Assembly: GCA_943356515.1 (NCBI GenBank)
Contig: CALRFM010000015.1
Span: 1-14,164, forward strand
DNA: 14,164 nt
Direction: 5' to 3'
Source: Patescibacteria group bacterium
GTDB lineage: Bacteria; Patescibacteriota; Microgenomatia; UBA1406; GWC2-37-13
A model generated the notes under the pieces. It worked only from the letters and a program-made list of their open reading frames with translations. It had not been told where the DNA came from and ran no database searches. The position numbers were made by a program, and so were the translations under genes. Position 1 is the first letter of the stretch, and every line of letters starts with the position of its first letter. Shown piece after piece: positions 8,023-14,022 of the stretch.

Positions 8023-8613
8023 ATGGAATCACAACCAGACATATCAAGAATCCTCGCTCAACTTGAAGCTAACGGTGGTTTCAATGCTGAAAAATCAACA
8101 CATGAATCTCCCCTACTCGGACACTGGTTGCATGAGCATGAACAGCAAATTTTAGATGGATATGCCCAAATGGCAGCAGTAATTCAGGATCATCCAGAAC
8201 TTGCACATGCCGATGTTCGCGCTACTGATGCTGATTTTATTAGAGATCAATTTCCAGTACTGGTGGAGCAATTTGAAGATAAGACTGGCTTACGATGGGA
8301 TATAGCTCAAGGAGTTCTTAGTATTACTGGACCCACTGCGTATGCTGGACTGACTCGACATCAGGATATCGCTGGAGAGGTAGGAGTTATGTACACTAAT
8401 ATGGTAGCTCAGCTTGATGAAGTTGGAAAGGGCCTTTGGCTTGGCCCACATAACTTAATGGGTAGAACTCCACAAGAACTTGAAAATCGTGGATATCCTT
8501 TCTCAATCATCGGAAGCACGGGAAGTAATATTATCTCTGGCGTGCATCAAATGGGATTTCTTCCTCAATCTTCATCGGAACAACCTGTCCTCGAAGCTCG
8601 CCTCATTATGTAA
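8023..8613 (+). CDS. Uncharacterised 196-aa soluble protein
   Basis: I do not recognise this protein. The first 85 residues are His/Glu-rich and helical (ending around FPVLVEQFED). The middle contains LRWDIAQGVLSITGPTAYAG. The C-terminal 60 residues are Gly/Ser-rich with short possible strands (YPFSIIGSTGSNIISG). It has six His in residues 27-66 but no arrangement I can match to a known metal site. There is no signal peptide or membrane segment. It follows the tail-anchored gene after 7 nt and ends 30 nt before pth, which has its own promoter. It therefore probably belongs to the rightward arm of the cluster. The function is unknown. Confidence 0.75.
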   Translation: MESQPDISRILAQLEANGGFNAEKSTHESPLLGHWLHEHEQQILDGYAQMAAVIQDHPELAHADVRATDADFIRDQFPVLVEQFEDKTGLRWDIAQGVLSITGPTAYAGLTRHQDIAGEVGVMYTNMVAQLDEVGKGLWLGPHNLMGRTPQELENRGYPFSIIGSTGSNIISGVHQMGFLPQSSSEQPVLEARLIM

Positions 8614-8626
8614 GCAATTTCATCCC

Positions 8627-8635
8627 TGCTATAAT
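8627..8635 (+). promoter_or_regulatory. Extended -10 promoter of pth
   Basis: TGCTATAAT is a perfect -10 hexamer (8630-8635) with the TGn extension. It lies 8 nt before ATG 8644 and has no convincing -35 box 17 bp upstream. The predicted transcript begins within about two bases of the start codon. Confidence 0.65.
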
Positions 8636-8643
8636 ATCCATAT

Positions 8644-9165
8644 ATGTACACTACACTTATTGGCCTGGGCAACCCCGATGCCAAATATGCCAAGAATCGT
8701 CATAATGTGGGATTCATGTTTGTTGATTGGCTTGCCAAAGAGGTAAAAGCCACTTGGAAGTACGATAAGTATGCCAGAGCTGAACTTGCCAAATCAGACT
8801 ATCTGTTGGCAAAACCTCAAACCTACATGAACAATTCCGGTGAAGCGGCACATCACATTGTGTCAAATGCAGGAATCCCTCCAGCGAGCATATTTGTTAT
8901 TCACGATGACTTAGATATGCGGCTGGGCAATTTCAAGGTGCAGATGGGTGTAGGGCCCAAACGGCATAACGGTGTAGATTCAGTAGAACATCATCTCAAA
9001 ACCAGTGAGTTTTGGCGTATTCGTATAGGAGTAGACAATAGAATTCAAGGAAAAGGTATTCAAGGTGAAGCGTATGTGCTTAGTAACTTTACCAAAGAAG
9101 AGTTAGAGCAAGTAACATCTATCTTTCCGCACATACTCGAGAGGCTTAAAGCGGTGTTGAAATAA
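8644..9165 (+). CDS. pth: Peptidyl-tRNA hydrolase
   Basis: This enzyme cleaves peptidyl-tRNAs released by stalled or aborted ribosomes and recycles the tRNA in the cytoplasm; it is normally essential. The family signatures are all present: GLGNP with Asn10, RHNVGF with the catalytic His20, KPQTYMNNSG with Met62 and Asn63, HDDLD with Asp88, and HNG with Asn109. These correspond to Asn10, His20, Met67, Asn68, Asp93 and Asn114 of the E. coli enzyme. At 173 residues it is about 20 shorter than E. coli Pth, mainly at the C-terminus. Two usual glycines are changed: GNPG is GNPD, and GGHNG is KRHNG. It has its own extended -10 promoter and no Shine-Dalgarno sequence. It faces galT convergently across a pair of palindromic repeats. 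Confidence 0.96.
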   Translation: MYTTLIGLGNPDAKYAKNRHNVGFMFVDWLAKEVKATWKYDKYARAELAKSDYLLAKPQTYMNNSGEAAHHIVSNAGIPPASIFVIHDDLDMRLGNFKVQMGVGPKRHNGVDSVEHHLKTSEFWRIRIGVDNRIQGKGIQGEAYVLSNFTKEELEQVTSIFPHILERLKAVLK

Positions 9166-9170
9166 TTTTT

Positions 9171-9237
9171 GTCATGCTGAATTTATTTCAGCATCTTTAA
9201 TTTGAGTTACATGATCCTGAAACAAGTTCAGGATGAC
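9171..9237. repeat. Inverted pair of REP-like palindromes between pth and galT
   Basis: Two hairpins with 8-bp perfect stems and 5-nt loops occur: ATGCTGAA/TTCAGCAT (9174-9181, 9187-9194) and ATCCTGAA/TTCAGGAT (9214-9221, 9227-9234). When one is reverse-complemented they align over about 25 bp beginning GTCAT, so they are two copies of one repeat family in opposite orientation. Similar GTCATCCTGAACTTG-type palindromes are widespread in bacterial intergenic regions. Lying between convergent genes, they could act as a weak bidirectional terminator, but neither is followed by a good T-run. Confidence 0.7.
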
Positions 9238-9248
9238 ACTAGTACAAA

Positions 9249-10205
9249 TTAGTATGATGAATCTATCCCCATCGCCTTCAACTTTCCCTTCAGTCGATCT
9301 ATCTCATCTTCCTGCTTTTCAATAACATCGGCACTTGATGCGTGAGGATCTATGCCAGACCTTAGGTGCTCTGCCGCATCTCTGGGGTCATTTACGTTTA
9401 CCGATAAACCCGTTCCCAGTTCAAAGCCTGCACGGTACACAAACCGGGGAATGATGCGTATGTACCAATTTTCCTTCGGATAAATATAAAAATTGTAGCT
9501 AAAAGCCTTGCTGGTTTTGCTTTTGGTTTCGGCAATTGCTTCTAATTTATGAAGAACATTCGTGTAAATTGGTACCAAATCTTCTATCTCTTCATCGGTA
9601 ATATCGCCAAAGATAGTTCCTTTCACCTTGGGCGCAATCCACACCTCATACGGCCACTGAGAAAAGTCTGGACAGTAAATATTGAAAAAGGTATTCTCTT
9701 CAACAATATTATCCAGAGGTTCTCGTTCAAGTGCTTCGATATTTATCTGATTTGGCAATACCACGAGTTGAGAATGAGGATGCTCGATTGAGGCTCCTGC
9801 ATGCTCTCCTCTATTGCAAAAAATGATGACTTGCCCTTGTTTGCTATGCTCTATAAATCGTTGCCGAAAGGTCTGAAAGACTTGACTGATATGTTCCTTT
9901 GGTAAGTGATGAAGATCTTCTTCTGTTGGAGAATGGATAATGACTTCATGCGTGTCAGTGATGGGGTATTTGTTGGGAATAACACGCACCTTCCAACCTG
10001 GTTTTCCTGGCAGTCCATCACCTACTCGATACGTTTCATTGAGGGTAAGATGTTCATTCCCTGCACAAAAAGGACACGTGTCAGTTGGGGCAACATTATC
10101 ATATATCTCACCATGTGGAACGCCATTTTCATCTGGTCTTTTTTCCCTGCCGTCTGCTATGATAACCCATCTACTTGAAGATACATCTGGAACATATTTT
10201 GCCAT
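9249..10205 (-). CDS. galT: GalT-like nucleotidyltransferase (galactose-1-phosphate uridylyltransferase family)
   Basis: This HIT-superfamily enzyme is expected to swap a hexose 1-phosphate between sugar phosphate and nucleotide sugar in the Leloir route, supplying UDP-galactose or a related donor. It has CPFC (Cys44, Cys47) for the structural metal, then FCNRG and GASIEHPHSQ (residues 129-146), the GalT active-site signature, with His142 and the nucleophile His144. A second half follows the usual two-repeat fold (NIYCPDFSQWPYEVWIAPK, then SYNFYIYP and WYIRIIPR). Two features are atypical. The residue after His144 is Ser, not the usual Gly, and the third zinc ligand I would expect near residues 92-98 (SPTEEDL) is not His. 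Both are seen in non-classical family members, so the true substrate may be different. The C-terminus (291-312) adds a short charged helix. Length is 318, a little short of the classical form. Confidence 0.85.
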   Translation of the reverse strand: MAKYVPDVSSSRWVIIADGREKRPDENGVPHGEIYDNVAPTDTCPFCAGNEHLTLNETYRVGDGLPGKPGWKVRVIPNKYPITDTHEVIIHSPTEEDLHHLPKEHISQVFQTFRQRFIEHSKQGQVIIFCNRGEHAGASIEHPHSQLVVLPNQINIEALEREPLDNIVEENTFFNIYCPDFSQWPYEVWIAPKVKGTIFGDITDEEIEDLVPIYTNVLHKLEAIAETKSKTSKAFSYNFYIYPKENWYIRIIPRFVYRAGFELGTGLSVNVNDPRDAAEHLRSGIDPHASSADVIEKQEDEIDRLKGKLKAMGIDSSY

Positions 10206-10211
10206 AGTATT

Positions 10212-10240
10212 AACATACCAAAAAAGGAGATTAATGTCAT
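10212..10240 (-). promoter_or_regulatory. Promoter of galT, with -35 box inside a palindromic repeat
   Basis: On the minus strand ATGACA (10240-10235), a 17-bp spacer and TATGTT (10217-10212) preceded by TGG lie 6 nt before the ATG at 10205. The -35 box overlaps the GTCATCCC end of the adjacent REP-like palindrome by five of its six bases. Confidence 0.55.
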
Positions 10241-10271
10241 CCCGAGCGAATCGATAGTGGAGTTAAGGGAT
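10236..10271. repeat. REP-like palindrome upstream of galT
   Basis: The sequence opens GTCATCCCGAGCGAATCG and closes AAGGGAT, giving a short ATCCC/GGGAT stem (10239-10243, 10267-10271) with a long loop. It resembles the common GTCATCCCGAGCGAAG...GGGAT class of intergenic repeats. Its closing half is longer and less symmetrical than usual, so it may be a decayed copy. Confidence 0.45.
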
Positions 10272-10442
10272 TCCTTTCTCATTACTACAAGATGTTTAAA
10301 TACCCTCATTATTTTGTTCAACAAATATTGTCTTTATTTGATATATGGGCTGATTAAACAGTTTATATTATTATGGTTTATTTAATGATTCATTACTATC
10401 TATAGGATTTTTATAATATTTATAATCTATAGCGTCTTGTAT

Positions 10443-10469
10443 TTGCCAAACTATATTTTTTGGTATAAT
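10443..10469 (+). promoter_or_regulatory. Extended -10 promoter of the first glycosyltransferase
   Basis: TGGTATAAT (10461-10469) ends 7 nt before ATG 10477, and TTGCCA (10443-10448) lies 15 bp upstream of the -10 hexamer. No ribosome binding site fits in the remaining 7 nt, so the mRNA should be leaderless. The rest of the 271-bp gap between galT and this gene is A+T-rich. It holds a direct repeat ATCTATAG (10398-10405 and 10425-10432) but no gene that I can support. Confidence 0.65.
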
Positions 10470-10476
10470 ACAAACT

Positions 10477-11643
10477 ATGACAAAGAAAAAACTAAGAATC
10501 CTTTATCTTCTCTGGTTTCCGTTCTATGGTTCCGGATCAGGAACATATGCCCGCTATTTGGCAAAGGAAGTTAATAAGACCCACAACGTAGCTGTAGTTA
10601 CTCCAGACACAAGACCGATCGATGGTGTAAAACTTTATCCGCTCAAAATGCCCTTCAGAATAGCCTTTACCGGTCATCCAGAATGGCCCAACTGCAAACT
10701 TTTTACCGATATTTCTCATCGAGATATTCTCCGATTTCATAAAAGTACTCTTGATTCTGTGGTTGATGCAGTTGAAGATTTTAAACCTGATTTAATTCAC
10801 GTGCATCATGCCTATCCTCTTTCGTGGGTAGCTCGATTTGTTAAATCTACATACCAAATTCCATACATTATCACGGTTCATGGGTCCGAACTTCCTTCTG
10901 CTCAAAAAGACAAACGCTATATCGCCCTCACCATGGATGCACTTCGCAAAGCAAAAAGAATTATACCCAACTCTGCCTACACTAAAGAGTGGGCTATGAA
11001 AGTCTTCGGCGAGGAATTTAAATCAAACATGAGGGTAATTCCGGGCGGTGTTGATATTAAACGTTTTCGTAAAGTAGAGAAAGAAACAATAGCCGAAGAA
11101 CTTGGCGTGAAGGGAAAAAAAGTGGTCTTATTTGCCGGTAAACTAACAAAGTATAAAGGCGTCAAATACCTCATCCGAGCTGCTAATAAAATCCACGGAC
11201 ACATAGTCATATCAGGTGACGGACCAGAAAAAAAATATCTGAAACAGTTAGTGAAAGACATGAATATTACAAATGTTCATTTTGCTGGACACGTTGACAA
11301 TACCGATAGACTTGTTCAGCTCTATAGCTTGGCTGATGTTTTTATTGCTCCATCTATTTGGGATGAGCCTCTGGGATTAGTTATTCTTGAATCAATGGCC
11401 TGTGAGACACCGGTTGTTGTGACGAGAAAAGGGGGAATCCCTCTTGCCGTCAAAGATGGGCAAAATGGACTTTTTGTTAAACCGCATAATGCTACCGACA
11501 TTGTTGAAAAGGTCAATAAGCTTCTCGATAATGACGCACTTCGAGCGAAGATGGGTGCAACAGCACGCAAAATTGCGGTTGAAAGATTTTCTTGGGATAT
11601 GATCGGGGAGAAATTTAATTCAATATATGAAAAATATGTCTAA
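10477..11643 (+). CDS. GT4-family glycosyltransferase
   Basis: This retaining GT-B enzyme transfers a sugar from a nucleotide sugar to an acceptor, here probably a cell-envelope lipid or polysaccharide. The N-terminal acceptor domain (about 1-190) has the glycine loop GSGSGTYARYLAKEV (18-32), IHVHHAY (107-113) and TVHGSEL (133-139). The C-terminal donor domain begins at VVLFAGKLTKYKG (216-228), whose Lys binds the donor phosphates. It then has ISGDGPE (245-251) and the family signature EPLGLVILE (297-305), the E-x7-E motif. At 388 residues it has the normal length for GT4, with no membrane segment. Donor and acceptor cannot be read from the sequence. A second GT4 gene follows after 46 nt, so they probably act in the same glycan pathway. 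Confidence 0.93.
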   Translation: MTKKKLRILYLLWFPFYGSGSGTYARYLAKEVNKTHNVAVVTPDTRPIDGVKLYPLKMPFRIAFTGHPEWPNCKLFTDISHRDILRFHKSTLDSVVDAVEDFKPDLIHVHHAYPLSWVARFVKSTYQIPYIITVHGSELPSAQKDKRYIALTMDALRKAKRIIPNSAYTKEWAMKVFGEEFKSNMRVIPGGVDIKRFRKVEKETIAEELGVKGKKVVLFAGKLTKYKGVKYLIRAANKIHGHIVISGDGPEKKYLKQLVKDMNITNVHFAGHVDNTDRLVQLYSLADVFIAPSIWDEPLGLVILESMACETPVVVTRKGGIPLAVKDGQNGLFVKPHNATDIVEKVNKLLDNDALRAKMGATARKIAVERFSWDMIGEKFNSIYEKYV

Positions 11644-11670
11644 TGCGTGATTCCTCTTAAGGTGATTTTG

Positions 11671-11679
11671 TGATAGACT
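11671..11679 (+). promoter_or_regulatory. Weak candidate -10 for the second glycosyltransferase
   Basis: TGATAGACT looks like an extended -10 (TAGACT, 11674-11679) and ends 10 nt before ATG 11690. A Shine-Dalgarno-like AAGGTGA at 11659-11665 is about 25 nt from the ATG, too far to act in the usual way. The 46-nt gap may simply be part of a transcript with the gene upstream. Confidence 0.25.
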
Positions 11680-11689
11680 TATTTGACTT

Positions 11690-12808
11690 ATGAAATCTAT
11701 ACTTCTTTTAGGATCGGTAGCATCTCCAGCGCCTCCAAAAAAACAGGGAGGTACAGAACGCGTAGCATACTATCAGGCAAAGCTCCTAGCTGCACAGGGC
11801 GTACCTATACTATTTGTCGCAGGAAAAGGCACCATACAAAACTTCTCCGAAGAATTAGCGCACGAAAAAGCAGATATTGACGCTCTATTAAAACACATAG
11901 AATTTATTGAAATAGGTGGTGGCACTCAGTTTGGTAATGCGGCAGATGCCATTGAATTAGATAAATCAAAAATTGAAGCTTCTCGCAAAATGCGACTGGA
12001 AATGACGTATCTGGCTCAGGTCCAACAACTCATGATTGACCGCAAGGATGATTACTCTTTTATACTCAATAATATGCGCGGAGAGGCAGTATTAATTCCT
12101 CTTGCTGCTATGCTTCAAAAACCCTTTGTGAATGTTATGCATCTTAACATTTTTGAAGAACTTGCCGAAACCTTTGCGCATTACAACACCCATATTATTA
12201 CTATTGGCAAACACCAAGCAGATGCATACCCTCACCTTAATCATCTGGCAACTATTCCCAACCCAATAGATGTTGACTCGTTTACGTTTGGTGATTCTCC
12301 GGGTAATTACGCATTAATGTTATCTACCATTGCCTATCATAAAAATCAAAAAGATGCCATTCTCGCTGCACAAAAAGCACATATTCCCCTTATACTTTCA
12401 GGAAAAGTTCGTGATGAAGACTATTTTAAAAAAGAAATTGAGCCACACATTGATGGCGTTAATGTACTACTTAAAAAAGAATTAGACTTTGTCACCAAAG
12501 CAAGACTCTATAGTGAGGCGAGCGTATTTCTCTTCCCTATTGAATGGGAAGAACCATTTGGTTTAGTTGTTATTGAAGCGTTAGCAAGTGGAACACCAGT
12601 GATAGCGTATCCGCATGGTGAAGTGGCAGAAATTGTCAAAGACGGTAAAACAGGATTTTTAGTAAATAGCCCCGAAGAAATGGCAGAAAAAATACAACAA
12701 ATAGATTCTATAGATCGCGCTTTTTGCAGGCAAGATGTCATGGAGCGATTTGATGAAGATGTTGTAGGAAAGCTTTATTACAAGCACCTTCAGAAGTTTA
12801 TTTTGTAA
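11690..12808 (+). CDS. GT4-family glycosyltransferase, second copy-type
   Basis: This is a second GT-B glycosyltransferase, clearly different in sequence from its neighbour. The N-terminus has PKKQGGTERVAYYQAKLLAAQG (16-37), the glycine-rich acceptor loop followed by the helix that usually ends in L...GH. The middle has NVMHLNIFE (148-156) where many GT4 enzymes have an H-D or H-G site. The donor domain begins at LSTIAYHKNQKDAI (211-224), with Lys218 as the likely phosphate contact. It has LILSGKV and the E-x7-E signature EPFGLVVIE (288-296), followed by GTPVIAYPHGEVAEIV. At 372 residues it is complete. Related enzymes add sugars to lipids and exopolysaccharides. The TAA stop is only 6 nt before the next, in-frame gene start. 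Confidence 0.92.
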   Translation: MKSILLLGSVASPAPPKKQGGTERVAYYQAKLLAAQGVPILFVAGKGTIQNFSEELAHEKADIDALLKHIEFIEIGGGTQFGNAADAIELDKSKIEASRKMRLEMTYLAQVQQLMIDRKDDYSFILNNMRGEAVLIPLAAMLQKPFVNVMHLNIFEELAETFAHYNTHIITIGKHQADAYPHLNHLATIPNPIDVDSFTFGDSPGNYALMLSTIAYHKNQKDAILAAQKAHIPLILSGKVRDEDYFKKEIEPHIDGVNVLLKKELDFVTKARLYSEASVFLFPIEWEEPFGLVVIEALASGTPVIAYPHGEVAEIVKDGKTGFLVNSPEEMAEKIQQIDSIDRAFCRQDVMERFDEDVVGKLYYKHLQKFIL

Positions 12809-12814
12809 AAGCAT

Positions 12815-13150
12815 TTGGAAAATATACCAACTATCACTAAGGCTCCATCAGAAGTTGAATCTTCTCAAATTGAGGTTAAAAGAGATGCGCTTGCTAAACC
12901 TGATGTGGTAATTGTCGCTGGCATGGGTCCAGTAGATTTGAAAGATATCAAAGCATCAGAAAGGAATTTCCCTAATTCAGCATATGCTCGAAGAAATGCT
13001 CAAGCAGCAAAAATTCTAGGTGCGAGAGAGTTGTCACCTAAAATCATTATGAGCGGTTATGAAAGTAATAAAGGTACCCATCCAGGGATTACTGAAGCCA
13101 ATCTTCAAGCAGATACGTATACACGAATGAGAGCAACATTTCTTCCACCA
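12815..13150 (+). pseudogene. DUF218/YdcF-like gene, interrupted by an insertion sequence
   Basis: The readable host part is 112 residues. Residues 30-108 follow the DUF218 (SanA/ElyC/YdcF) pattern: DVVIVAGMGP, then R...NAQAAKILGA, then PKIIMSGYES, then ITEANLQADTYTRM, matching the family order of hydrophobic strand with G-x-G, R...A..L...G, ii-SG and EA. Those proteins are mostly envelope-linked and incompletely understood. Unlike many, this one has no N-terminal membrane helix. Typical members are about 180-250 residues, so the C-terminal half is missing. From residue 113 the open frame continues to 13234 only as antisense of the transposase. The start is TTG, because no ATG occurs in frame between the upstream stop and the conserved domain. 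The frame is the same as that of the preceding glycosyltransferase, with one TAA between them. Confidence 0.5.
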
Positions 13151-13162
13151 GAGCTTAGAAGT
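13151..13162. repeat. Left terminal inverted repeat of the IS5-family element
   Basis: GAGCTTAGAAGT pairs with the right end at 9 of 12 positions. The last base is also the first plus-strand base of the orfB stop codon, a placement common in compact IS5 elements. The exact outer boundary is uncertain by a few bases. Confidence 0.5.
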
Positions 13163-13644
13163 CATTTCAATACCCTTCGTAAACAAATAAGGATACAGGC
13201 AAGTTCAATGAATGCCTCATATGAATCTGCATAGTAGTCCCACCTCACGGTAATTCGTCTGTAGTTTTGAAGCCATGCATTGGTACGTTCAACAATCCAG
13301 CGTGTTTTGTAATAACCTTCAATACGCTTGTTGTATCTTGGTTCATCTCTCTGTCCTTTTTTTCTTCTCTTGGGTATTTTGTGTTTAATTCCTCGTTTGG
13401 TAAGCGCTTCACGAAGCCATTTTGCGTCATAGCCTTTGTCGGCTACCAGTATATCTGGACGCTTTTTGGGGTGAAGAGGACGAGACTCAACGGATATCTG
13501 GTCTATTGTAGGGAGTGCAAGTCTAAATTCAGATATATTTGCTGCTTCTATAAGAAAGGTGAGGGGGATTCCTGTGCCATCAACAGCAAGTATTGTTTTT
13601 GTACCTTTCCCACGCTTTGTTTTATCTACTTTTGATCCCCCTTT
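13162..13644 (-). CDS. IS5-family transposase, orfB part (catalytic domain)
   Basis: This frame has no start of its own and is entered by -1 frameshifting from orfA at 13638-13644. I translated it by hand. It starts GGSKVDKTKRGKGTKTILAV and continues through DGTGIPLTFLIEA. LVADKGYDAKW supplies the second catalytic Asp, RWIVERTNAWLQNYRR supplies the catalytic Glu, and it ends RWDYYADSYEAFIELA plus about twelve residues before TGA at 13164-13162. This is the classic IS5/DDE_Tnp_1 C-terminal pattern (R-Y-D...Y-AF-LA). No internal stop or missing catalytic residue is visible, so the fused protein of about 266 residues should be active. The end overlaps, in antisense, the apparent extension of the DUF218-like frame. 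Confidence 0.85.
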   Translation of the reverse strand, partial: KGGSKVDKTKRGKGTKTILAVDGTGIPLTFLIEAANISEFRLALPTIDQISVESRPLHPKKRPDILVADKGYDAKWLREALTKRGIKHKIPKRRKKGQRDEPRYNKRIEGYYKTRWIVERTNAWLQNYRRITVRWDYYADSYEAFIELACILICLRRVLK

Positions 13645-13961
13645 TTAGCGCTTGCAAATGTTCCGTCAAGATAGGCTACTTCCCACGTGAGTCTCTCTTG
13701 TTTGTCAAGGATTACCAGAAGTTTTTGCCATATATTCTTCCATACTCCTTGTTTTTTCCATTGGGTAAAACGTCTCCAACAAGTAACAGAGGAGCCATAT
13801 TTAGGGGGAAGTTCACTCCACTGTGCTCCTGTTGTAAGTATCCACAAGATACCCTCTACTGTTTTTTTATCATCTGCACGAGGTTTTCCACCACGACTGA
13901 AGTTTTGTCTTGGGAGAAGTGGCGAGAGTATTCTCCATTGTTTATCTGATAATTTTCTCAT
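13626..13961 (-). CDS. IS5-family transposase, orfA part (DUF4096-type N-terminal domain)
   Basis: This 111-residue frame is the N-terminal half of an IS5 transposase. It opens MRKLSDKQWRILSPLLP. The middle has the typical GILWILTTGAQWSELPPKYG (residues 37-56), then WRRFTQWKKQGVW, and the first catalytic Asp in AYLDGTFASAKKG (D99 region). Read alone it ends at TAG 13628-13626, only three codons past the frameshift site. The DDE triad is completed only in the -1 frame. No Shine-Dalgarno sequence precedes the ATG at 13961, and only 29 bp separate it from the right end of the element, so it may depend on an outside promoter. A GATAGT near the ATG is a poor -10 match. Confidence 0.88.
   Translation of the reverse strand: MRKLSDKQWRILSPLLPRQNFSRGGKPRADDKKTVEGILWILTTGAQWSELPPKYGSSVTCWRRFTQWKKQGVWKNIWQKLLVILDKQERLTWEVAYLDGTFASAKKGDQK
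13638..13644 (-). other. Programmed -1 ribosomal frameshift site in the transposase
   Basis: On the minus strand the heptamer A-AAG-GGG fits the X-XXY-YYZ rule in the orfA frame: AAG can re-pair on AAA and GGG on GGG after slipping back one base. The orfB frame is closed by TAA at 13647-13645, so entry must occur just here. I saw no strong stimulatory hairpin in the next 30 nt. Confidence 0.7.
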
Positions 13962-13978
13962 ATAACTATCAGACTACT

Positions 13979-13990
13979 ACTGGAAAGCTC
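13979..13990. repeat. Right terminal inverted repeat of the IS5-family element
   Basis: ACTGGAAAGCTC is the right end, and inward on the minus strand it reads GAGCTTTCCAGT. With the next four bases (CAGT, 13991-13994) it forms a palindrome, ACTGGA-AAGC-TCCAGT, so the true end could lie a few bases further right. Confidence 0.5.
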
Positions 13991-14022
13991 CAGTTGTCAA
14001 GGTTATGAAATGGCTTATTACA

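Larger units (their letters stand above)
13151..13990 (-). mobile_element. Complete IS5-family insertion sequence of about 840 bp
   Basis: The element carries a two-frame DDE transposase read from right to left. Imperfect terminal inverted repeats begin GAGCTT: GAGCTTAGAAGT on the left (13151-13162), and reading inward on the right GAGCTTTCCAGT (13990-13979), a match at 9 of 12 positions. Length, orfA/orfB organisation and the -1 frameshift fit the IS427-like group of IS5. A 2-bp CA is present directly outside both ends (13149-13150 and 13991-13992), a possible target duplication, but two bases are weak evidence. Removing the element and one CA rejoins the host frame for 14 more codons. Confidence 0.75.

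Noticed and set aside
9171..9248. CRISPR-like or strong intrinsic terminator reading of the two hairpins
   Set aside because: There are only two inverted copies with no regular spacers, and neither hairpin is followed by a T-run in the needed direction.
11659..11665. AAGGTGA as the ribosome binding site of the second glycosyltransferase
   Set aside because: It is about 25 nt from ATG 11690, and the nearer GTG codons in its reach run into a stop at once.
127..13150. Alternative genetic code (TGA as Gly, as in some CPR groups)
   Set aside because: All recognisable genes read full length with TAA, TAG or TGA as stops, and no conserved gene needs TGA to be read through. Absence of host TGA stops in so few genes is not evidence.
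13151..13234. C-terminal 27 codons of the + strand frame that starts at 12815
   Set aside because: They are the complement of the transposase orfB end and of its terminal repeat, so they are not native DUF218-like sequence.
13593..13965. Plus-strand open frames across the IS5 element
   Set aside because: They are antisense to the transposase and rich in Cys/Phe/Ser, as expected of shadow frames.
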